64,000 nt of DNA from an uncultured Lachnospiraceae bacterium (GTDB lineage: Bacteria > Bacillota > Clostridia > Lachnospirales > Lachnospiraceae), in NCBI GenBank assembly GCA_910579275.1, contig CAJTTO010000004.1:62001-126000 (forward strand). The letters are read 5' to 3'. The position numbers and the translations under genes were made by a program. This document shows, piece by piece, positions 1-8,789 of this stretch; positions within the stretch are counted from its first letter, which is position 1; each line of letters starts with the position of its first letter. The notes beneath the pieces were generated by a model that worked only from the letters and a program-made list of their open reading frames with translations, was not told the origin of the DNA and did not search any database.

Positions 1-95
1 GCTGCCGCTGCACAAATTTGTCATATACATTTTAATGACTTTATAATAATAAAATGTATGTGCGCAGGGGGCTGTTTATGACTTTTGGCGCTTCT
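1..95. other. left-edge intergenic stretch
   Basis: No credible gene is visible here. The only structure is an AT-rich perfect 10-bp inverted repeat, positions 25-34 against 50-59, with a 15-nt loop. It lies just downstream of pyrD on the minus strand but lacks a GC stem and a T-run, so I do not call it a terminator. Confidence 0.4.
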
Positions 96-1001
96 TTATT
101 TCACCGTCCCGATAATATCGTTTATGTTTTCAATGTTGTACTGACGCATGTACGCCTCGATACCCTTTACAACCTCGGCAGTCGTGTAGGGATTTACGAA
201 GTTCATGGCGCCGACGGCAACGCCTGTCGCGCCCGCAAGCATGAACTCAATGGCATCCTCCGCATTTGCGATGCCGCCCATGCCGATAACCGGTATTTTC
301 ACTGCGTTTGCCGCCTGATAAACCATGCGCACAGCCACAGGCTTGATTGCAGGACCCGAAAGTCCTCCTGTCTTATTTGCCAGTGCAAACGCACGCTTAT
401 GAATGTCAATCTTCATGCCCGTGATGGTGTTAATCAGAGAAACGGCATCACTTCCTGCCGCTTCTGCCGCCCTTGCCATCTCCGCAATGTCTGTGACATT
501 GGGCGACAGTTTCATGATAATGGGCTGTTTTGCCTTCGCCTTAATCTCTTTTGTAATGTCAAACAGGCATCTGGGATCCTGCCCAAAAGCAATTCCCCCA
601 TGTTTGACATTCGGGCAGGAGACATTGATTTCAAGCATGTCGACAGGCTGGTCAGCAAGTTTTTCTACCACCTCGACATAATCAGACGCGCTGCGTCCGC
701 ACACGTTGACAATAATCCGCGTGTCATACTGCTTTAAAAAAGGAATATCCCGCTCGATAAACACGTCGATTCCGGGATTCTGCAGTCCGATTGCATTGAG
801 CATCCCCCCGTAGGTCTCCTGAACCCTCGGTGTCGGATTTCCCTCCCACGGCACATTTGCAACACCTTTTGTCACGACTGCACCGAGATCATTTAAATCC
901 ACAAACTCGGAATATTCCATGCCGGAGCCAAATGTCCCTGAAGCAGTCATCACAGGATTTTTAAATGTTACGCCCGCTATCGTTATCTGAGTATTTAACA
1001 T
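96..1001 (-). CDS. pyrD: dihydroorotate dehydrogenase B, catalytic (FMN) subunit
   Basis: Oxidises dihydroorotate to orotate in pyrimidine synthesis, passing electrons to NAD through the PyrK subunit; cytosolic. The product is 301 residues, normal for class 1B. The FMN-binding region contains VTKGV near residue 45. The catalytic cysteine is in NVSCPNVKHGG (Cys129); class 1A and class 2 enzymes differ at this position. A C-terminal IGMGGI glycine-rich phosphate-binding segment is present. I start at the ATG at 1001 rather than the longer frame opening at 1046, because the extra 15 residues overlap the pyrK stop and an AGGGGG ribosome binding site lies upstream of 1001. It begins 20 nt after pyrK ends, so the two are co-transcribed in the usual pyrK-pyrD order. 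Confidence 0.96.
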   Translation of the reverse strand: MLNTQITIAGVTFKNPVMTASGTFGSGMEYSEFVDLNDLGAVVTKGVANVPWEGNPTPRVQETYGGMLNAIGLQNPGIDVFIERDIPFLKQYDTRIIVNVCGRSASDYVEVVEKLADQPVDMLEINVSCPNVKHGGIAFGQDPRCLFDITKEIKAKAKQPIIMKLSPNVTDIAEMARAAEAAGSDAVSLINTITGMKIDIHKRAFALANKTGGLSGPAIKPVAVRMVYQAANAVKIPVIGMGGIANAEDAIEFMLAGATGVAVGAMNFVNPYTTAEVVKGIEAYMRQYNIENINDIIGTVK

Positions 1002-1020
1002 ATGAATACCATGCCCCCTT

Positions 1021-1824
1021 CTATATCTCGACATCCTGCGCCGCATAGACCGGTCCGTCGGTGCAGATTCTTGCGTTGTTTACATGTGAATGGTGGTCGA
1101 CTTCCCTTGTCTTTACGACACATCCAAGACATGCGCCGACTCCGCATGCCATTCTTTCCTCAAGTGAAATATATGCCTCCGCTCCCTTTTCCGCGGCGTA
1201 TTTCTTGACCGCGCGGAGCATCGGCATCGGTCCGCAGGCAAAAATCACGTCCGCTTCAAGCCCCTCCGCCGCAATGGCATCCATCACGTTGCCTTTCGTG
1301 CCTGCACTCCCGTCCTCCGTGGCGGCGTGCACCTTTCCGTATTTGGACAAATCCTCCGACAAAAAAAGCTCCTTATCCCGATATCCGACAATAATATCGA
1401 CAGATGCCGCCTGCATCTCACTTCCTCCATTGCGCGCAATTGCTTTTGCAAGTTCAAGCATAGGCGGAATGCCAATGCCGCCTCCCATCAGAAAGACTCT
1501 TTTGCCCTTTGCCTTTTCCAGCGGGAATCCGTTTCCGAGCGTTCCGAGTATATCAATGCGGCGCCCTGCCTTGTATCTTGAAAATTCTGCCGTCCCCTTG
1601 CCTGCCACACGATAGACGATCCGAATCCTGCCATTTTCTCTGTCTGCCTCACAGATGCTGATAGGACGCGGCAGAAGCGCTGACTTGTCATGTGTGTAGA
1701 CGCTGATAAACTGCCCCGGTTTTGCCTGTGCGGCAAGCGATGTGGTAATCCACATATCATATATTTCCGTTGCAATCTCCTGCTGCTTGTAGACCACTGC
1801 GGTTTCTTTCTTTTTCTGCTCCAA
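1021..1824 (-). CDS. pyrK: dihydroorotate dehydrogenase B, electron-transfer (FAD/2Fe-2S) subunit
   Basis: Couples PyrD to NAD+ through FAD and a [2Fe-2S] cluster. Visible motifs: RPISICE (FAD), GGGIGIPPM (NAD-binding turn), FACGPMPM, and a cluster motif of four cysteines spaced C-x4-C-x2-C-x18-C (Cys227, 232, 235 and 254) near the C-terminus. The frame opens at an ATG at 1863, but that codon lies inside the hairpin of the upstream terminator. A strong GGGAGGAG site instead precedes a TTG at 1824, giving a 267-residue protein starting MEQKKKETAV. I infer the TTG is the true start. It is followed by pyrD with a 20-nt gap. Only about 30 nt separate the terminator from this start, so the operon must use read-through or a promoter overlapping the hairpin. 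Confidence 0.93.
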   Translation of the reverse strand: MEQKKKETAVVYKQQEIATEIYDMWITTSLAAQAKPGQFISVYTHDKSALLPRPISICEADRENGRIRIVYRVAGKGTAEFSRYKAGRRIDILGTLGNGFPLEKAKGKRVFLMGGGIGIPPMLELAKAIARNGGSEMQAASVDIIVGYRDKELFLSEDLSKYGKVHAATEDGSAGTKGNVMDAIAAEGLEADVIFACGPMPMLRAVKKYAAEKGAEAYISLEERMACGVGACLGCVVKTREVDHHSHVNNARICTDGPVYAAQDVEI

Positions 1825-1853
1825 AATGCTCTCCTCCCGTTTCATATTATTTG

Positions 1854-1886
1854 AAAAAATCATCCGATGGATTCGGATGATTTTTT
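1854..1886. terminator. bidirectional terminator between transketolase and pyrK
   Basis: Perfect 14-bp inverted repeat (1854-1867 with 1873-1886), 5-nt loop, with A-run and T-run ends usable on either strand. It sits 7 nt past the transketolase stop and immediately before pyrK. Confidence 0.85.
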
Positions 1887-1892
1887 CTTTTA

Positions 1893-2837
1893 TTATTTCC
1901 CAACAAAGCCCTTAACCTGCTCATATACGCCTTTTGCGTCGAGCTTATACTTCTCAATCAGGGCTGCCGCGGAGCCGGACTCTCCAAATGTATCCTGCAT
2001 GCCAATCTTGTATACAGGTGTGGGGCATGACTTGCAGAGTGCATCGCATACAGCACTTCCCAGACCGCCAATTACGGAATGCTCCTCGGCTGTCACGACC
2101 TTTCCTGTTTTCTTTGCCGATTGGATGATGATTTCCTCATCCAGCGGTTTAATTGTGCAGATGTTGATTACTTCCGCACTGATTCCGTCCTTCGCAAGCA
2201 TCTCAGCCGCACCGAGTGCAGAATCCACGCAAATGCCGGTCGCCACAATCGTGACGTCGGTTCCTTCCCTCACGATTGTTCCCTTTCCAATCTCGAACTT
2301 ATAGTCAGGTCTGTCATTGATTACAGGCACTGCCGCACGTCCAAAACGGATATAGACAGGTCCCTCATACGCCACTGCCGCACGCACCGCCGCCTTTGCC
2401 TCAACATCATCGGCAGGGCACATTACAACCATACCCGGAATTGTGCGCATCAGCGCGATATCCTCGTTGCACTGGTGGGAAGCGCCGTCCTCGCCCACTG
2501 TGATTCCCGCATGTGTCGCACCGATCTTTACGTTTAAGTGCGGATATCCGATGGAGTTTCTGACCTGCTCAAACGCACGTCCTGCCGCAAACATCGCAAA
2601 GGAACTCATAAACGGAATCTTACCCGCAAGTGATAATCCCGCCGCAACGCCTGCCATGTTTGACTCCGCAATACCGCAGTCAATATGTCTCTCCGGAAAT
2701 GCTTTCTTGAACACACCTGTCTTCGTCGCCGCCGCAAGGTCGGCATCAAGCACTACCAGATTGGGATTTTCTTTCCCTATTTCAACGAGAGCGTTTCCAT
2801 AGCTCTCTCTTGTCGCTATCTTTTTAACTTCTGACAT
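1893..2837 (-). CDS. transketolase, C-terminal subunit
   Basis: The pyrimidine-binding and C-terminal half of a split thiamine-diphosphate transketolase (non-oxidative pentose phosphate pathway), about 314 residues. Family features include the central EDGASHQ segment, CPADDVEAKAA, IRFGRAAVP, and a C-terminal domain starting near TIVREGTDVTIVATG. The start at 2837 gives six nucleotides between AGGAGG and ATG; an ATG three bases further upstream is too close. It begins 13 nt after the N-terminal subunit gene, so the pair is one operon and should form an alpha2-beta2 enzyme. DXP synthase is excluded by the two-gene organisation and lack of its N-terminal insert. Confidence 0.93.
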   Translation of the reverse strand: MSEVKKIATRESYGNALVEIGKENPNLVVLDADLAAATKTGVFKKAFPERHIDCGIAESNMAGVAAGLSLAGKIPFMSSFAMFAAGRAFEQVRNSIGYPHLNVKIGATHAGITVGEDGASHQCNEDIALMRTIPGMVVMCPADDVEAKAAVRAAVAYEGPVYIRFGRAAVPVINDRPDYKFEIGKGTIVREGTDVTIVATGICVDSALGAAEMLAKDGISAEVINICTIKPLDEEIIIQSAKKTGKVVTAEEHSVIGGLGSAVCDALCKSCPTPVYKIGMQDTFGESGSAAALIEKYKLDAKGVYEQVKGFVGK

Positions 2838-2850
2838 CATTTACCTCCTG

Positions 2851-3684
2851 TTATACTAAACCCTCTCCTATTTTCTCCAAATCTGCCATCGCAACTGCGT
2901 ACTCCTCATCATTCGGAGCCTTGCCATGCCAGTCGGCGTTTCCTTCCATAAATGATACGCCCTTTCCTTTTAATGAGTGGGCAATAATTGCTGTCGGCAT
3001 TCCCTTCGTCTCCCGCGCCTCCTGAAATGCGGCGCGAATCTTGTCAAAATCATGTGCGTCATCAAGATTGATTACATGGAAATTGAATGCCTCAAACTTC
3101 TTGTCAATGGGGTACGGTGAGCACACATCCTCAATTTTTCCGTCAATCTGCAATCCGTTATTGTCCACGATCACGCAGAGATTGTCGAGTTTTCTATGTC
3201 CCGCAAACATGGAGGCTTCCCAGACCTGTCCCTCCTGAATCTCGCCGTCGCCAAGCAATGTATACACTCTATAATCCGCGTTGGACATCTTTGCGCCGAG
3301 CGCCATACCGCACGCAACGGAAATTCCCTGTCCAAGCGAGCCGGAAGACATGTCAACTCCCGGAACATGCTGCATACATGGGTGTCCCTGTAAGTATGAA
3401 CCAAGCTTTCTCAATGTCAGAAGATCCGCAACCGGAAAAAATCCGCGGTTGGCAAGTGTTGAATACAGTCCGGGAGCCGTATGTCCTTTCGAAAGCACAA
3501 AACGATCCCTGTCCGCTTTCTTCGGATCCTTGGGGTCAATGTTCATTTCCTCAAAATACAGGTAAGTAAAAATATCTGCCGCAGATAATGATCCGCCGGG
3601 ATGCCCTGCCTTGGCAGCATGTACACCGCTCACGATACCTTTACGAACTTCATTCGCCATTTTCTGAAGCTCTAAATTTGTCAT
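2851..3684 (-). CDS. transketolase, N-terminal subunit
   Basis: Thiamine diphosphate-binding half of the split transketolase, 277 residues. The ThDP/Mg motif starts at GDG (residues 145-147) and ends at NN (175-176), with the spacing expected for the family. KAGHPGGSLS near residue 25 and LSKGHTAPGLY near residue 64 are transketolase signatures. AAGGAGG precedes the ATG. It is first in the operon with the C-terminal subunit. Its neighbours on the 5' side, L-ribulose-5-phosphate 4-epimerase and a sugar kinase, feed xylulose 5-phosphate into the same pathway. Confidence 0.94.
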   Translation of the reverse strand: MTNLELQKMANEVRKGIVSGVHAAKAGHPGGSLSAADIFTYLYFEEMNIDPKDPKKADRDRFVLSKGHTAPGLYSTLANRGFFPVADLLTLRKLGSYLQGHPCMQHVPGVDMSSGSLGQGISVACGMALGAKMSNADYRVYTLLGDGEIQEGQVWEASMFAGHRKLDNLCVIVDNNGLQIDGKIEDVCSPYPIDKKFEAFNFHVINLDDAHDFDKIRAAFQEARETKGMPTAIIAHSLKGKGVSFMEGNADWHGKAPNDEEYAVAMADLEKIGEGLV

Positions 3685-3777
3685 TCCTTTTCCTCCTTAC
3701 GGGCTTCCCGCGGCTGCTCCTGCCAAACAGCCGGCAGCCGCCTGCGCCCTATATCATTCAATCAACATACCTCTATC

Positions 3778-3806
3778 AATTTACCACATTTTGCATCATC
3801 CGTAAA
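3778..3806 (-). promoter_or_regulatory. possible promoter of the transketolase operon
   Basis: Minus strand TTTACG (3801-3806), 17-nt spacer, TAAATT (3778-3783). It lies about 95 nt upstream of the first ATG. The match is only fair. Confidence 0.35.
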
Positions 3807-3875
3807 CGTAAAATTGCATCGGTAATCATTACAATGTAACAGCTTCGGTTCCTGTTGCAAAAAGTTAACGTTTTC

Positions 3876-4009
3876 GTAACTATTCAGTACCTTCATAGTT
3901 ACGAGCATCAAGCCATGCAAATCCACTTCGTGGAGGCTTGATGCCTGGCGTAATTTGCGCTTTTTTACGCACTCCGCAGCAAGTGCGCAGTGCTGTACTG
4001 AACAGTTGC
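3876..4009. repeat. family-B MITE-like palindromic element (complete copy)
   Basis: Ends are gtaactattcagtac and gtactgaacagttgc, a 15-nt terminal inverted repeat with two mismatches. Inside is the family-B core ATCAAGCCATGCAAA followed by CCACTTCGTGG, a hairpin with a TTCG loop. A related end lies at 50474 and longer relatives at 43788 and 61563. It has no coding capacity and sits between the transketolase promoter and the araD stop. Confidence 0.7.
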
Positions 4010-4019
4010 ACGTTTTCTT

Positions 4020-4715
4020 TTATTCGACCTTATTTCCATAATACGCATTGGCACCATGTTTTCTGTAATAGTGCTTATCCTGTATGCGCTGGGGCGCCGG
4101 ATCGACATCACGGTTTAACTGCTCCGTGAAAAGCGCCATCTTTGCAACCTCCTCAAGGACAACCGCGTTGTGCACTGCCTCCTTTGCATCCTTGCCCCAA
4201 GCAAACGGTCCATGGTTCTTGCAAAGCACGGCGGGAACTGCCATCGGATCCTTGTCCTTAAATGTCTCTATAATCAGCGTACCTGTGTTTTTCTCATAGC
4301 CGTCGTCAATCTCTTCCTGCGTCAGAACGCGCGCGCAGGGAATTTCGCCGTACATATAATCCGCATGTGTTGTTCCGTAACACGGGATGGCTCTGCCTGA
4401 CTGCGCCCAGCTTGTGGCATAGGTGCTGTGTGTATGTACGATACCGCCTACTTCCGTAAATGCCTTGTACAGTTCCAGATGTGTCGGTGTATCTGACGAG
4501 GGATTGTATTTCCCTTCTACCTTATTGCCGTCCAAGTCCATGACCACCATGTCCTCCGGCTTTAACAAATCGTAGTCGACGCCGCTTGGCTTGATGACGA
4601 ACAGCCCGCTTTCACGGTCAATTGCACTTACATTTCCCCATGTGAACGTGACAAGTCCGTATTTGGGCAAGTCCATGTTGGCTTCATATACTTTTTTCTT
4701 TAATTCCTCTAACAT
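4020..4715 (-). CDS. araD: L-ribulose-5-phosphate 4-epimerase
   Basis: Interconverts L-ribulose 5-phosphate and D-xylulose 5-phosphate, joining arabinose-type pentose use to the pentose phosphate pathway; class II aldolase fold, zinc dependent, cytosolic. The 231-residue length is typical. Zn-ligand histidines are in VHTHSTYAT and the distal FAWGKDAKEAVHNAVVLEE region; GNVSAIDR near the N-terminus and IKPSGVDY are family signatures. The frame runs up to 4754, but AGGAGGAG sits just before the ATG at 4715, giving MLEELKKKVYEAN. It lies 35 nt behind the FGGY kinase, so they are co-transcribed. No arabinose isomerase is present in the window. Confidence 0.95.
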   Translation of the reverse strand: MLEELKKKVYEANMDLPKYGLVTFTWGNVSAIDRESGLFVIKPSGVDYDLLKPEDMVVMDLDGNKVEGKYNPSSDTPTHLELYKAFTEVGGIVHTHSTYATSWAQSGRAIPCYGTTHADYMYGEIPCARVLTQEEIDDGYEKNTGTLIIETFKDKDPMAVPAVLCKNHGPFAWGKDAKEAVHNAVVLEEVAKMALFTEQLNRDVDPAPQRIQDKHYYRKHGANAYYGNKVE

Positions 4716-4750
4716 TCCATGCTCCTCCTGTTTTTCGGATGAAAGTTTCT

Positions 4751-6346
4751 TCACATACTATCCACAGCCGCACGTTCGATTGCAAGCCCTTTCTTGTATC
4801 GCTCGATAAAGGTCTCGAAGCCTTCCACGTCCTTGGCATCCGGCTCCATGCGCACTGACGCTTCACCGGCAAATACCCTGTTGCCAAGGTAAGCGCTCAA
4901 TGACTCATCCGCGCCCTTTTTCATCATGTAGTTTGCAAGCACAGCGATACCCCATGCACCGCCCTCGCCCGCTGTCTTCATGACAGAAACCGGCACGTTA
5001 ACGGCAGCGGCAACCACCTTCTGTCCGACGCCCTCTGTCTTGAACAGACCGCCGTGTCCGAGAAGCTCATCCAGCGTGACATGCTCCTGCTTGAACAGAA
5101 TGTCCATGCCGATTTTAATGGCGCCAAGCGCCGTGAAAAGATTGACGCGCATAAAGTTGGCAAGGTTAAACTTCGCATCCGGTGTCCGCACAAACAAAGG
5201 TCTGCCTTCTTCAAAACCGGTCACATGCTCGCCGGAAAAATAACCGTATGCGAGAAGACCGCCGCAGTCGGCATCACCTTCGAGCGCCTTTCTGTAAAGC
5301 GTCCCGTAGAGTTCATTCATATCTACCTTCTGCCCCATGGACTCCTGAAATTCCTTAAAAATATTAACCCACGCATTTAAGTCCGACGTACAGTTGTTGC
5401 AGTGCACCATAGCCACAAGGCTTCCGTCCGGTGTCGTCACAAGGTCAAGCTCGTCATAAGATTTTGACAAATCCTTCTCGAGAACCGCCATTGCAAACAC
5501 AGAGGTTCCCGCGGAGATATTGCCTGTGCGCTGCGCCACACTGTTTGTCGCAACCATGCCGGTACCCGCATCACCCTCGGGCGGACACATGGGAACCCCC
5601 GCCTGCAGTGTGCCTGTCACATCAAGGCGTTTTGCGCCCGCCTCTGTCAGCGCGCCGCCCCTGTCACCGGAAACCAGCACCTTCGGCATAATGTGCGCAA
5701 GCTTCCACGCAAAATTCTTATCCGCCACAAGCGTGTCAAACTGGTCAATCATCCGCCTGTTAAAATCCTTGGTTTCGATGTCGATGGGAAACATGCCTGA
5801 TGCCTCGCCCACACCGAGCACTTTCTCGCCGCTTAACTGCCAATGGATATATCCGGCGAGGGTCGTGAAAAAGTCGACCTTGCCTACATGTTCCTCACCG
5901 TTGAGGATTGCCTGATATAGATGCGCTATGCTCCATCTCTGAGGAATATGATAGTCAAAAAGCGCCGTGAGTTTCTCACTCGCCTCCTGCGTTATCGTAT
6001 TCCGCCATGTGCGGAAAGGCACCAGAAGTTCCCCGTCTTTGTCAAATGCCATGTAGCCGTGCATCATGGCGCTGAAACCGATGGATCCGAGCGTCCTGAT
6101 TTCCGTGCCATACTGCTTCTTTACCTGCGCCGTCAAATCCTGATAGCAATCCTGCAGCCCGCTCCAGATTGCGTCAAGACTGTACGTCCAGATATTGTTG
6201 ACCAGCTGGTTTTCCCAGTCGTGGTTTCCAATGGCAAGAACTTCATGGTTTTCGTCAATCAGTACCGCCTTGATTCTGGTAGATCCAAACTCAATACCAA
6301 GTGCCGTCTTGCCGCTTTCAATAGCGTTTTTCCCGTCAAGTCCCAT
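4751..6346 (-). CDS. FGGY-family sugar kinase, probable L-ribulokinase
   Basis: ATP-dependent sugar kinase, 531 residues. The N-terminal ATPase phosphate-1 loop is IEFGSTRIKAVL; the second lobe carries GNISAGTSVFA, and FKTEGVGQKVVAAA followed by AGEGGAWGIAVLANY is the C-terminal FGGY signature region. Immediate coupling to L-ribulose-5-phosphate 4-epimerase makes L-ribulose (or a related ketopentose) the likely substrate, by inference only: classical AraB is slightly longer, and FGGY specificity cannot be read from motifs. AGGAGG stands ahead of the ATG. A xylulokinase or other pentulokinase remains possible. Confidence 0.8.
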   Translation of the reverse strand: MGLDGKNAIESGKTALGIEFGSTRIKAVLIDENHEVLAIGNHDWENQLVNNIWTYSLDAIWSGLQDCYQDLTAQVKKQYGTEIRTLGSIGFSAMMHGYMAFDKDGELLVPFRTWRNTITQEASEKLTALFDYHIPQRWSIAHLYQAILNGEEHVGKVDFFTTLAGYIHWQLSGEKVLGVGEASGMFPIDIETKDFNRRMIDQFDTLVADKNFAWKLAHIMPKVLVSGDRGGALTEAGAKRLDVTGTLQAGVPMCPPEGDAGTGMVATNSVAQRTGNISAGTSVFAMAVLEKDLSKSYDELDLVTTPDGSLVAMVHCNNCTSDLNAWVNIFKEFQESMGQKVDMNELYGTLYRKALEGDADCGGLLAYGYFSGEHVTGFEEGRPLFVRTPDAKFNLANFMRVNLFTALGAIKIGMDILFKQEHVTLDELLGHGGLFKTEGVGQKVVAAAVNVPVSVMKTAGEGGAWGIAVLANYMMKKGADESLSAYLGNRVFAGEASVRMEPDAKDVEGFETFIERYKKGLAIERAAVDSM

Positions 6347-6424
6347 TTGTTATACCTCCTAATACAGATTCTTCAAGTAACCGTCCTTAGAACCTTAAAA
6401 AAGTTCCTCATCCCTGTAATTATA

Positions 6425-6452
6425 AGTATAACACCAAAACAGGATAATGCAA
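6425..6452 (-). promoter_or_regulatory. probable promoter of the kinase-araD operon
   Basis: Minus strand TTGCAT (6447-6452), 16-nt spacer, TATACT (6425-6430), about 80 nt upstream of the kinase ATG. Confidence 0.5.
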
Positions 6453-6497
6453 GATTTTGTTCACTCATTTCTAAACTATTTTAGTTTTTTATTGCAG

Positions 6498-7847
6498 TCA
6501 GGTATCTATCTGCTTAAACTCCCATTTGCCCTTGTGGTACCGCGCCATGGTGACAAGCCCTGTCAGCGCCCATGTAAATCCGGTTGTGAAAAAAATACCC
6601 CACACACCGATAAACGGAATCTTTGTGAGCGGGACGGCAAATCCGACGCGCCCTGCCACTTCCATCAGTCCGTTAATCATGGCAAACGCAGCGTCTCCCA
6701 CACCGTTGAGCACGCTCCTTGCAACGTAAATCATGCCAAGGAAAAAATAGAAAAAGCTCGTAATCGAGAGTCCTTTTGCACCGATGGCAATGACCTCGGG
6801 ATCCGTCACAAAAATGCTGACAATCGTTTCCCCGAACAGCTGGCAGGGTATCAGCATGATGATACTGACAACCACAACACTCTTAAATCCTGCCTTGTAC
6901 CCCTGTTTTACCCTGTCAATCTTTCCGGCACCGATATTCTGTCCCGTATATGTCGTAAGCGCCGTGCCCAGAGAGTTGTATGGCTGCTGCACCAGCTGCT
7001 CAATGCGCCCGAGCGCCGTGTTGGCTGCGACCACGCTCTCCCCGAATCCGTTGACAATCCGCTGGAGAAAAATGCACGAAAACGCAATCAGCGCATTCTG
7101 GAACGCAATCGGCATCCCCAGCACAAAGCACCGCCGTATAATGTCGCCGCGCACGGGCCGGTTCTCCTTTTTCACGCGGAAACACGAAATTTTGCACAAG
7201 GCATAAAGAAATGCGCCGACAGCTGCCACGAGCTGCGCGATGACTGTCGCCAGCGCCACACCAAAAACTGACCATCCGTATTCAATGACAAACAAGAGGT
7301 CAAGACCAATATTGATAAAGCACGAAAGCACCATAAAGTAAAGCGGGGTCTTGGAATCCCCGAGCGCACGCAGCACTGACGCCACGCCATTGTACGCGGC
7401 AATTGCCAGAATGCCGGCACAGGATACCCTCATATAGATAACGGCATCATCAAGAATTGCATCCGGCGTGTTGAGCGCCACAAGCACCCAGTGCGCCGAA
7501 GCAACACCTACGATTCCCATAAGAAGTGAAACGACTGCCAACAGGTACATCCCGTTGATAATGCTCTTCTCGACCATGTCCATTCTGTCCGCACCAAAAT
7601 ATTGTGACACTACGACACCCACACCCGCCGCAATGCCGAAGCTCATTGCAAAAAACAGGAAGTTGAGGGAGCCTGTCGCACCGACTGCCGCCAGCGCGTT
7701 TGGCCCGACAAAACGCCCGACCACGATTGAGTCTACCATGTTGTAAAACTGCTGAAAAAGATTTCCGATCAGCATCGGGATTGTGAATTTCATAAGAAGC
7801 TTTACCGGACTTCCTTCTGTCATACTGAATACTGCCTGCTTTTCCAT
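6498..7847 (-). CDS. MATE family efflux transporter
   Basis: Integral membrane Na+ or H+-coupled drug/metabolite exporter, 449 residues, about twelve hydrophobic segments in two halves. The N-terminus (MTEGSPVKLLMKFTIPMLIGNLFQQFYNMVDS, in part) and FVGPNALAAVGATGSL are typical of clostridial MATE proteins; the second half begins near PIAFQNALIAFS. GGAGGAG precedes the ATG. It is monocistronic: the neighbours on both sides are separated by about 150 nt. Substrate unknown. Confidence 0.93.
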   Translation of the reverse strand: MEKQAVFSMTEGSPVKLLMKFTIPMLIGNLFQQFYNMVDSIVVGRFVGPNALAAVGATGSLNFLFFAMSFGIAAGVGVVVSQYFGADRMDMVEKSIINGMYLLAVVSLLMGIVGVASAHWVLVALNTPDAILDDAVIYMRVSCAGILAIAAYNGVASVLRALGDSKTPLYFMVLSCFINIGLDLLFVIEYGWSVFGVALATVIAQLVAAVGAFLYALCKISCFRVKKENRPVRGDIIRRCFVLGMPIAFQNALIAFSCIFLQRIVNGFGESVVAANTALGRIEQLVQQPYNSLGTALTTYTGQNIGAGKIDRVKQGYKAGFKSVVVVSIIMLIPCQLFGETIVSIFVTDPEVIAIGAKGLSITSFFYFFLGMIYVARSVLNGVGDAAFAMINGLMEVAGRVGFAVPLTKIPFIGVWGIFFTTGFTWALTGLVTMARYHKGKWEFKQIDT

Positions 7848-7947
7848 AATTTACTCCTCCGCAATATGATGTCCTTTTGTAACAGTTCCGTCAGCATTCT
7901 GCACCGCGCCGCAAAACTGTCCAATCCTTTTTTGTTCTTGAAGCACT

Positions 7948-7975
7948 ATCATATCATGATTCAAAAATAAATCAA
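7948..7975 (-). promoter_or_regulatory. probable promoter of the MATE gene
   Basis: Minus strand TTGATT (7970-7975), 16-nt spacer, TATGAT (7948-7953), about 100 nt before the start codon. Confidence 0.45.
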
Positions 7976-8006
7976 TGGAATATTTTAATATTAAGAAAAA
8001 ATTTAT

Positions 8007-8765
8007 TCAGCAAAAAACATCAACCGCGGCATTGAGCTTTCCCTTGCGTGTCTCACCGGATATTTCCACAAAACGAAATCTCCCAAACCCCCGCACGGAA
8101 ACGGTGTCTCCGGGCTTTAGCTGCCCTGCATTATTTTCATTCACCCTGCCGTTAATCAGTATCTTTTTCGCCCGAAACAAGTCAACGCTGCCGCCCCGGG
8201 ACAGGTTGTAGACCTTGGCTATAATGCTGTCGGCGCGCGCGGCGCTGACCTGCACCGTCCTACGTTCGAGCGTCGTGATGGTTGATTCCGGTATCTTTTC
8301 TGCAATCCGGCAGCTTACATTTGTGTGGCGCACTTTTTCCAAATTCTCGAGGATATAGGGTGCCATTTTCTCCGTGCAAAACAGGAATGCGTGTTTCCCC
8401 ATAATCACAATATCTCCTAACGTGTGCCGCTCGATACCGAGGTTCATCAGCGCACCAAGGTAATCCCTGTGGCTTAACTCCTCGCCAAATTTTTCGATTA
8501 GCGGCGATATTTGGATACATGCAATCGGAAAGTCTTCCTCATACCCGCACAGCTCCTCACTTCCGAAACGCAGCATCATCCGCTCGCAGTCCGCAGTTCC
8601 CCCGAACAACGCGGCAGATGCGTAGGCAAGCTCACGCTCCATCTGATAGTATATATCAAGCTCCGAAACCGACAAAAATCCCGTAAACAGATACTGGCTG
8701 TTGCTGTATGCCTTGTCCGCAAGTTCACCTAAACGCTTTCTCCATAATATGTCTTCTGAGTCCAT
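8007..8765 (-). CDS. YlmH-type S4-domain RNA-binding protein
   Basis: 252 residues. The N-terminal two thirds match the YlmH family: YTGFLSVSELDIYY-like segment (here TGFLSVSELDIYYQMERE), then GALMNLGIERHTLGDI, the most diagnostic stretch. The C-terminal S4 domain contains GGSVDLFRAKKILINGRV and a GDTVSVRGFGRF strand. YlmH proteins bind ribosomes and have been linked to rescue of stalled 50S/peptidyl-tRNA complexes; in many Firmicutes they sit in the ylm-sepF cluster, but here the gene follows an Mrr-like nuclease gene with a 24-nt gap and is probably co-transcribed with it. AAAGGGAAAGGA precedes the ATG. Confidence 0.9.
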   Translation of the reverse strand: MDSEDILWRKRLGELADKAYSNSQYLFTGFLSVSELDIYYQMERELAYASAALFGGTADCERMMLRFGSEELCGYEEDFPIACIQISPLIEKFGEELSHRDYLGALMNLGIERHTLGDIVIMGKHAFLFCTEKMAPYILENLEKVRHTNVSCRIAEKIPESTITTLERRTVQVSAARADSIIAKVYNLSRGGSVDLFRAKKILINGRVNENNAGQLKPGDTVSVRGFGRFRFVEISGETRKGKLNAAVDVFC

Positions 8766-8789
8766 ATCCTTTCCCTTTCATATATGTAT

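Noticed and set aside
25..59. AT-rich perfect inverted repeat at the left edge
   Set aside because: Lacks the GC stem and T-run of a terminator and a known operator context; kept only as a note.
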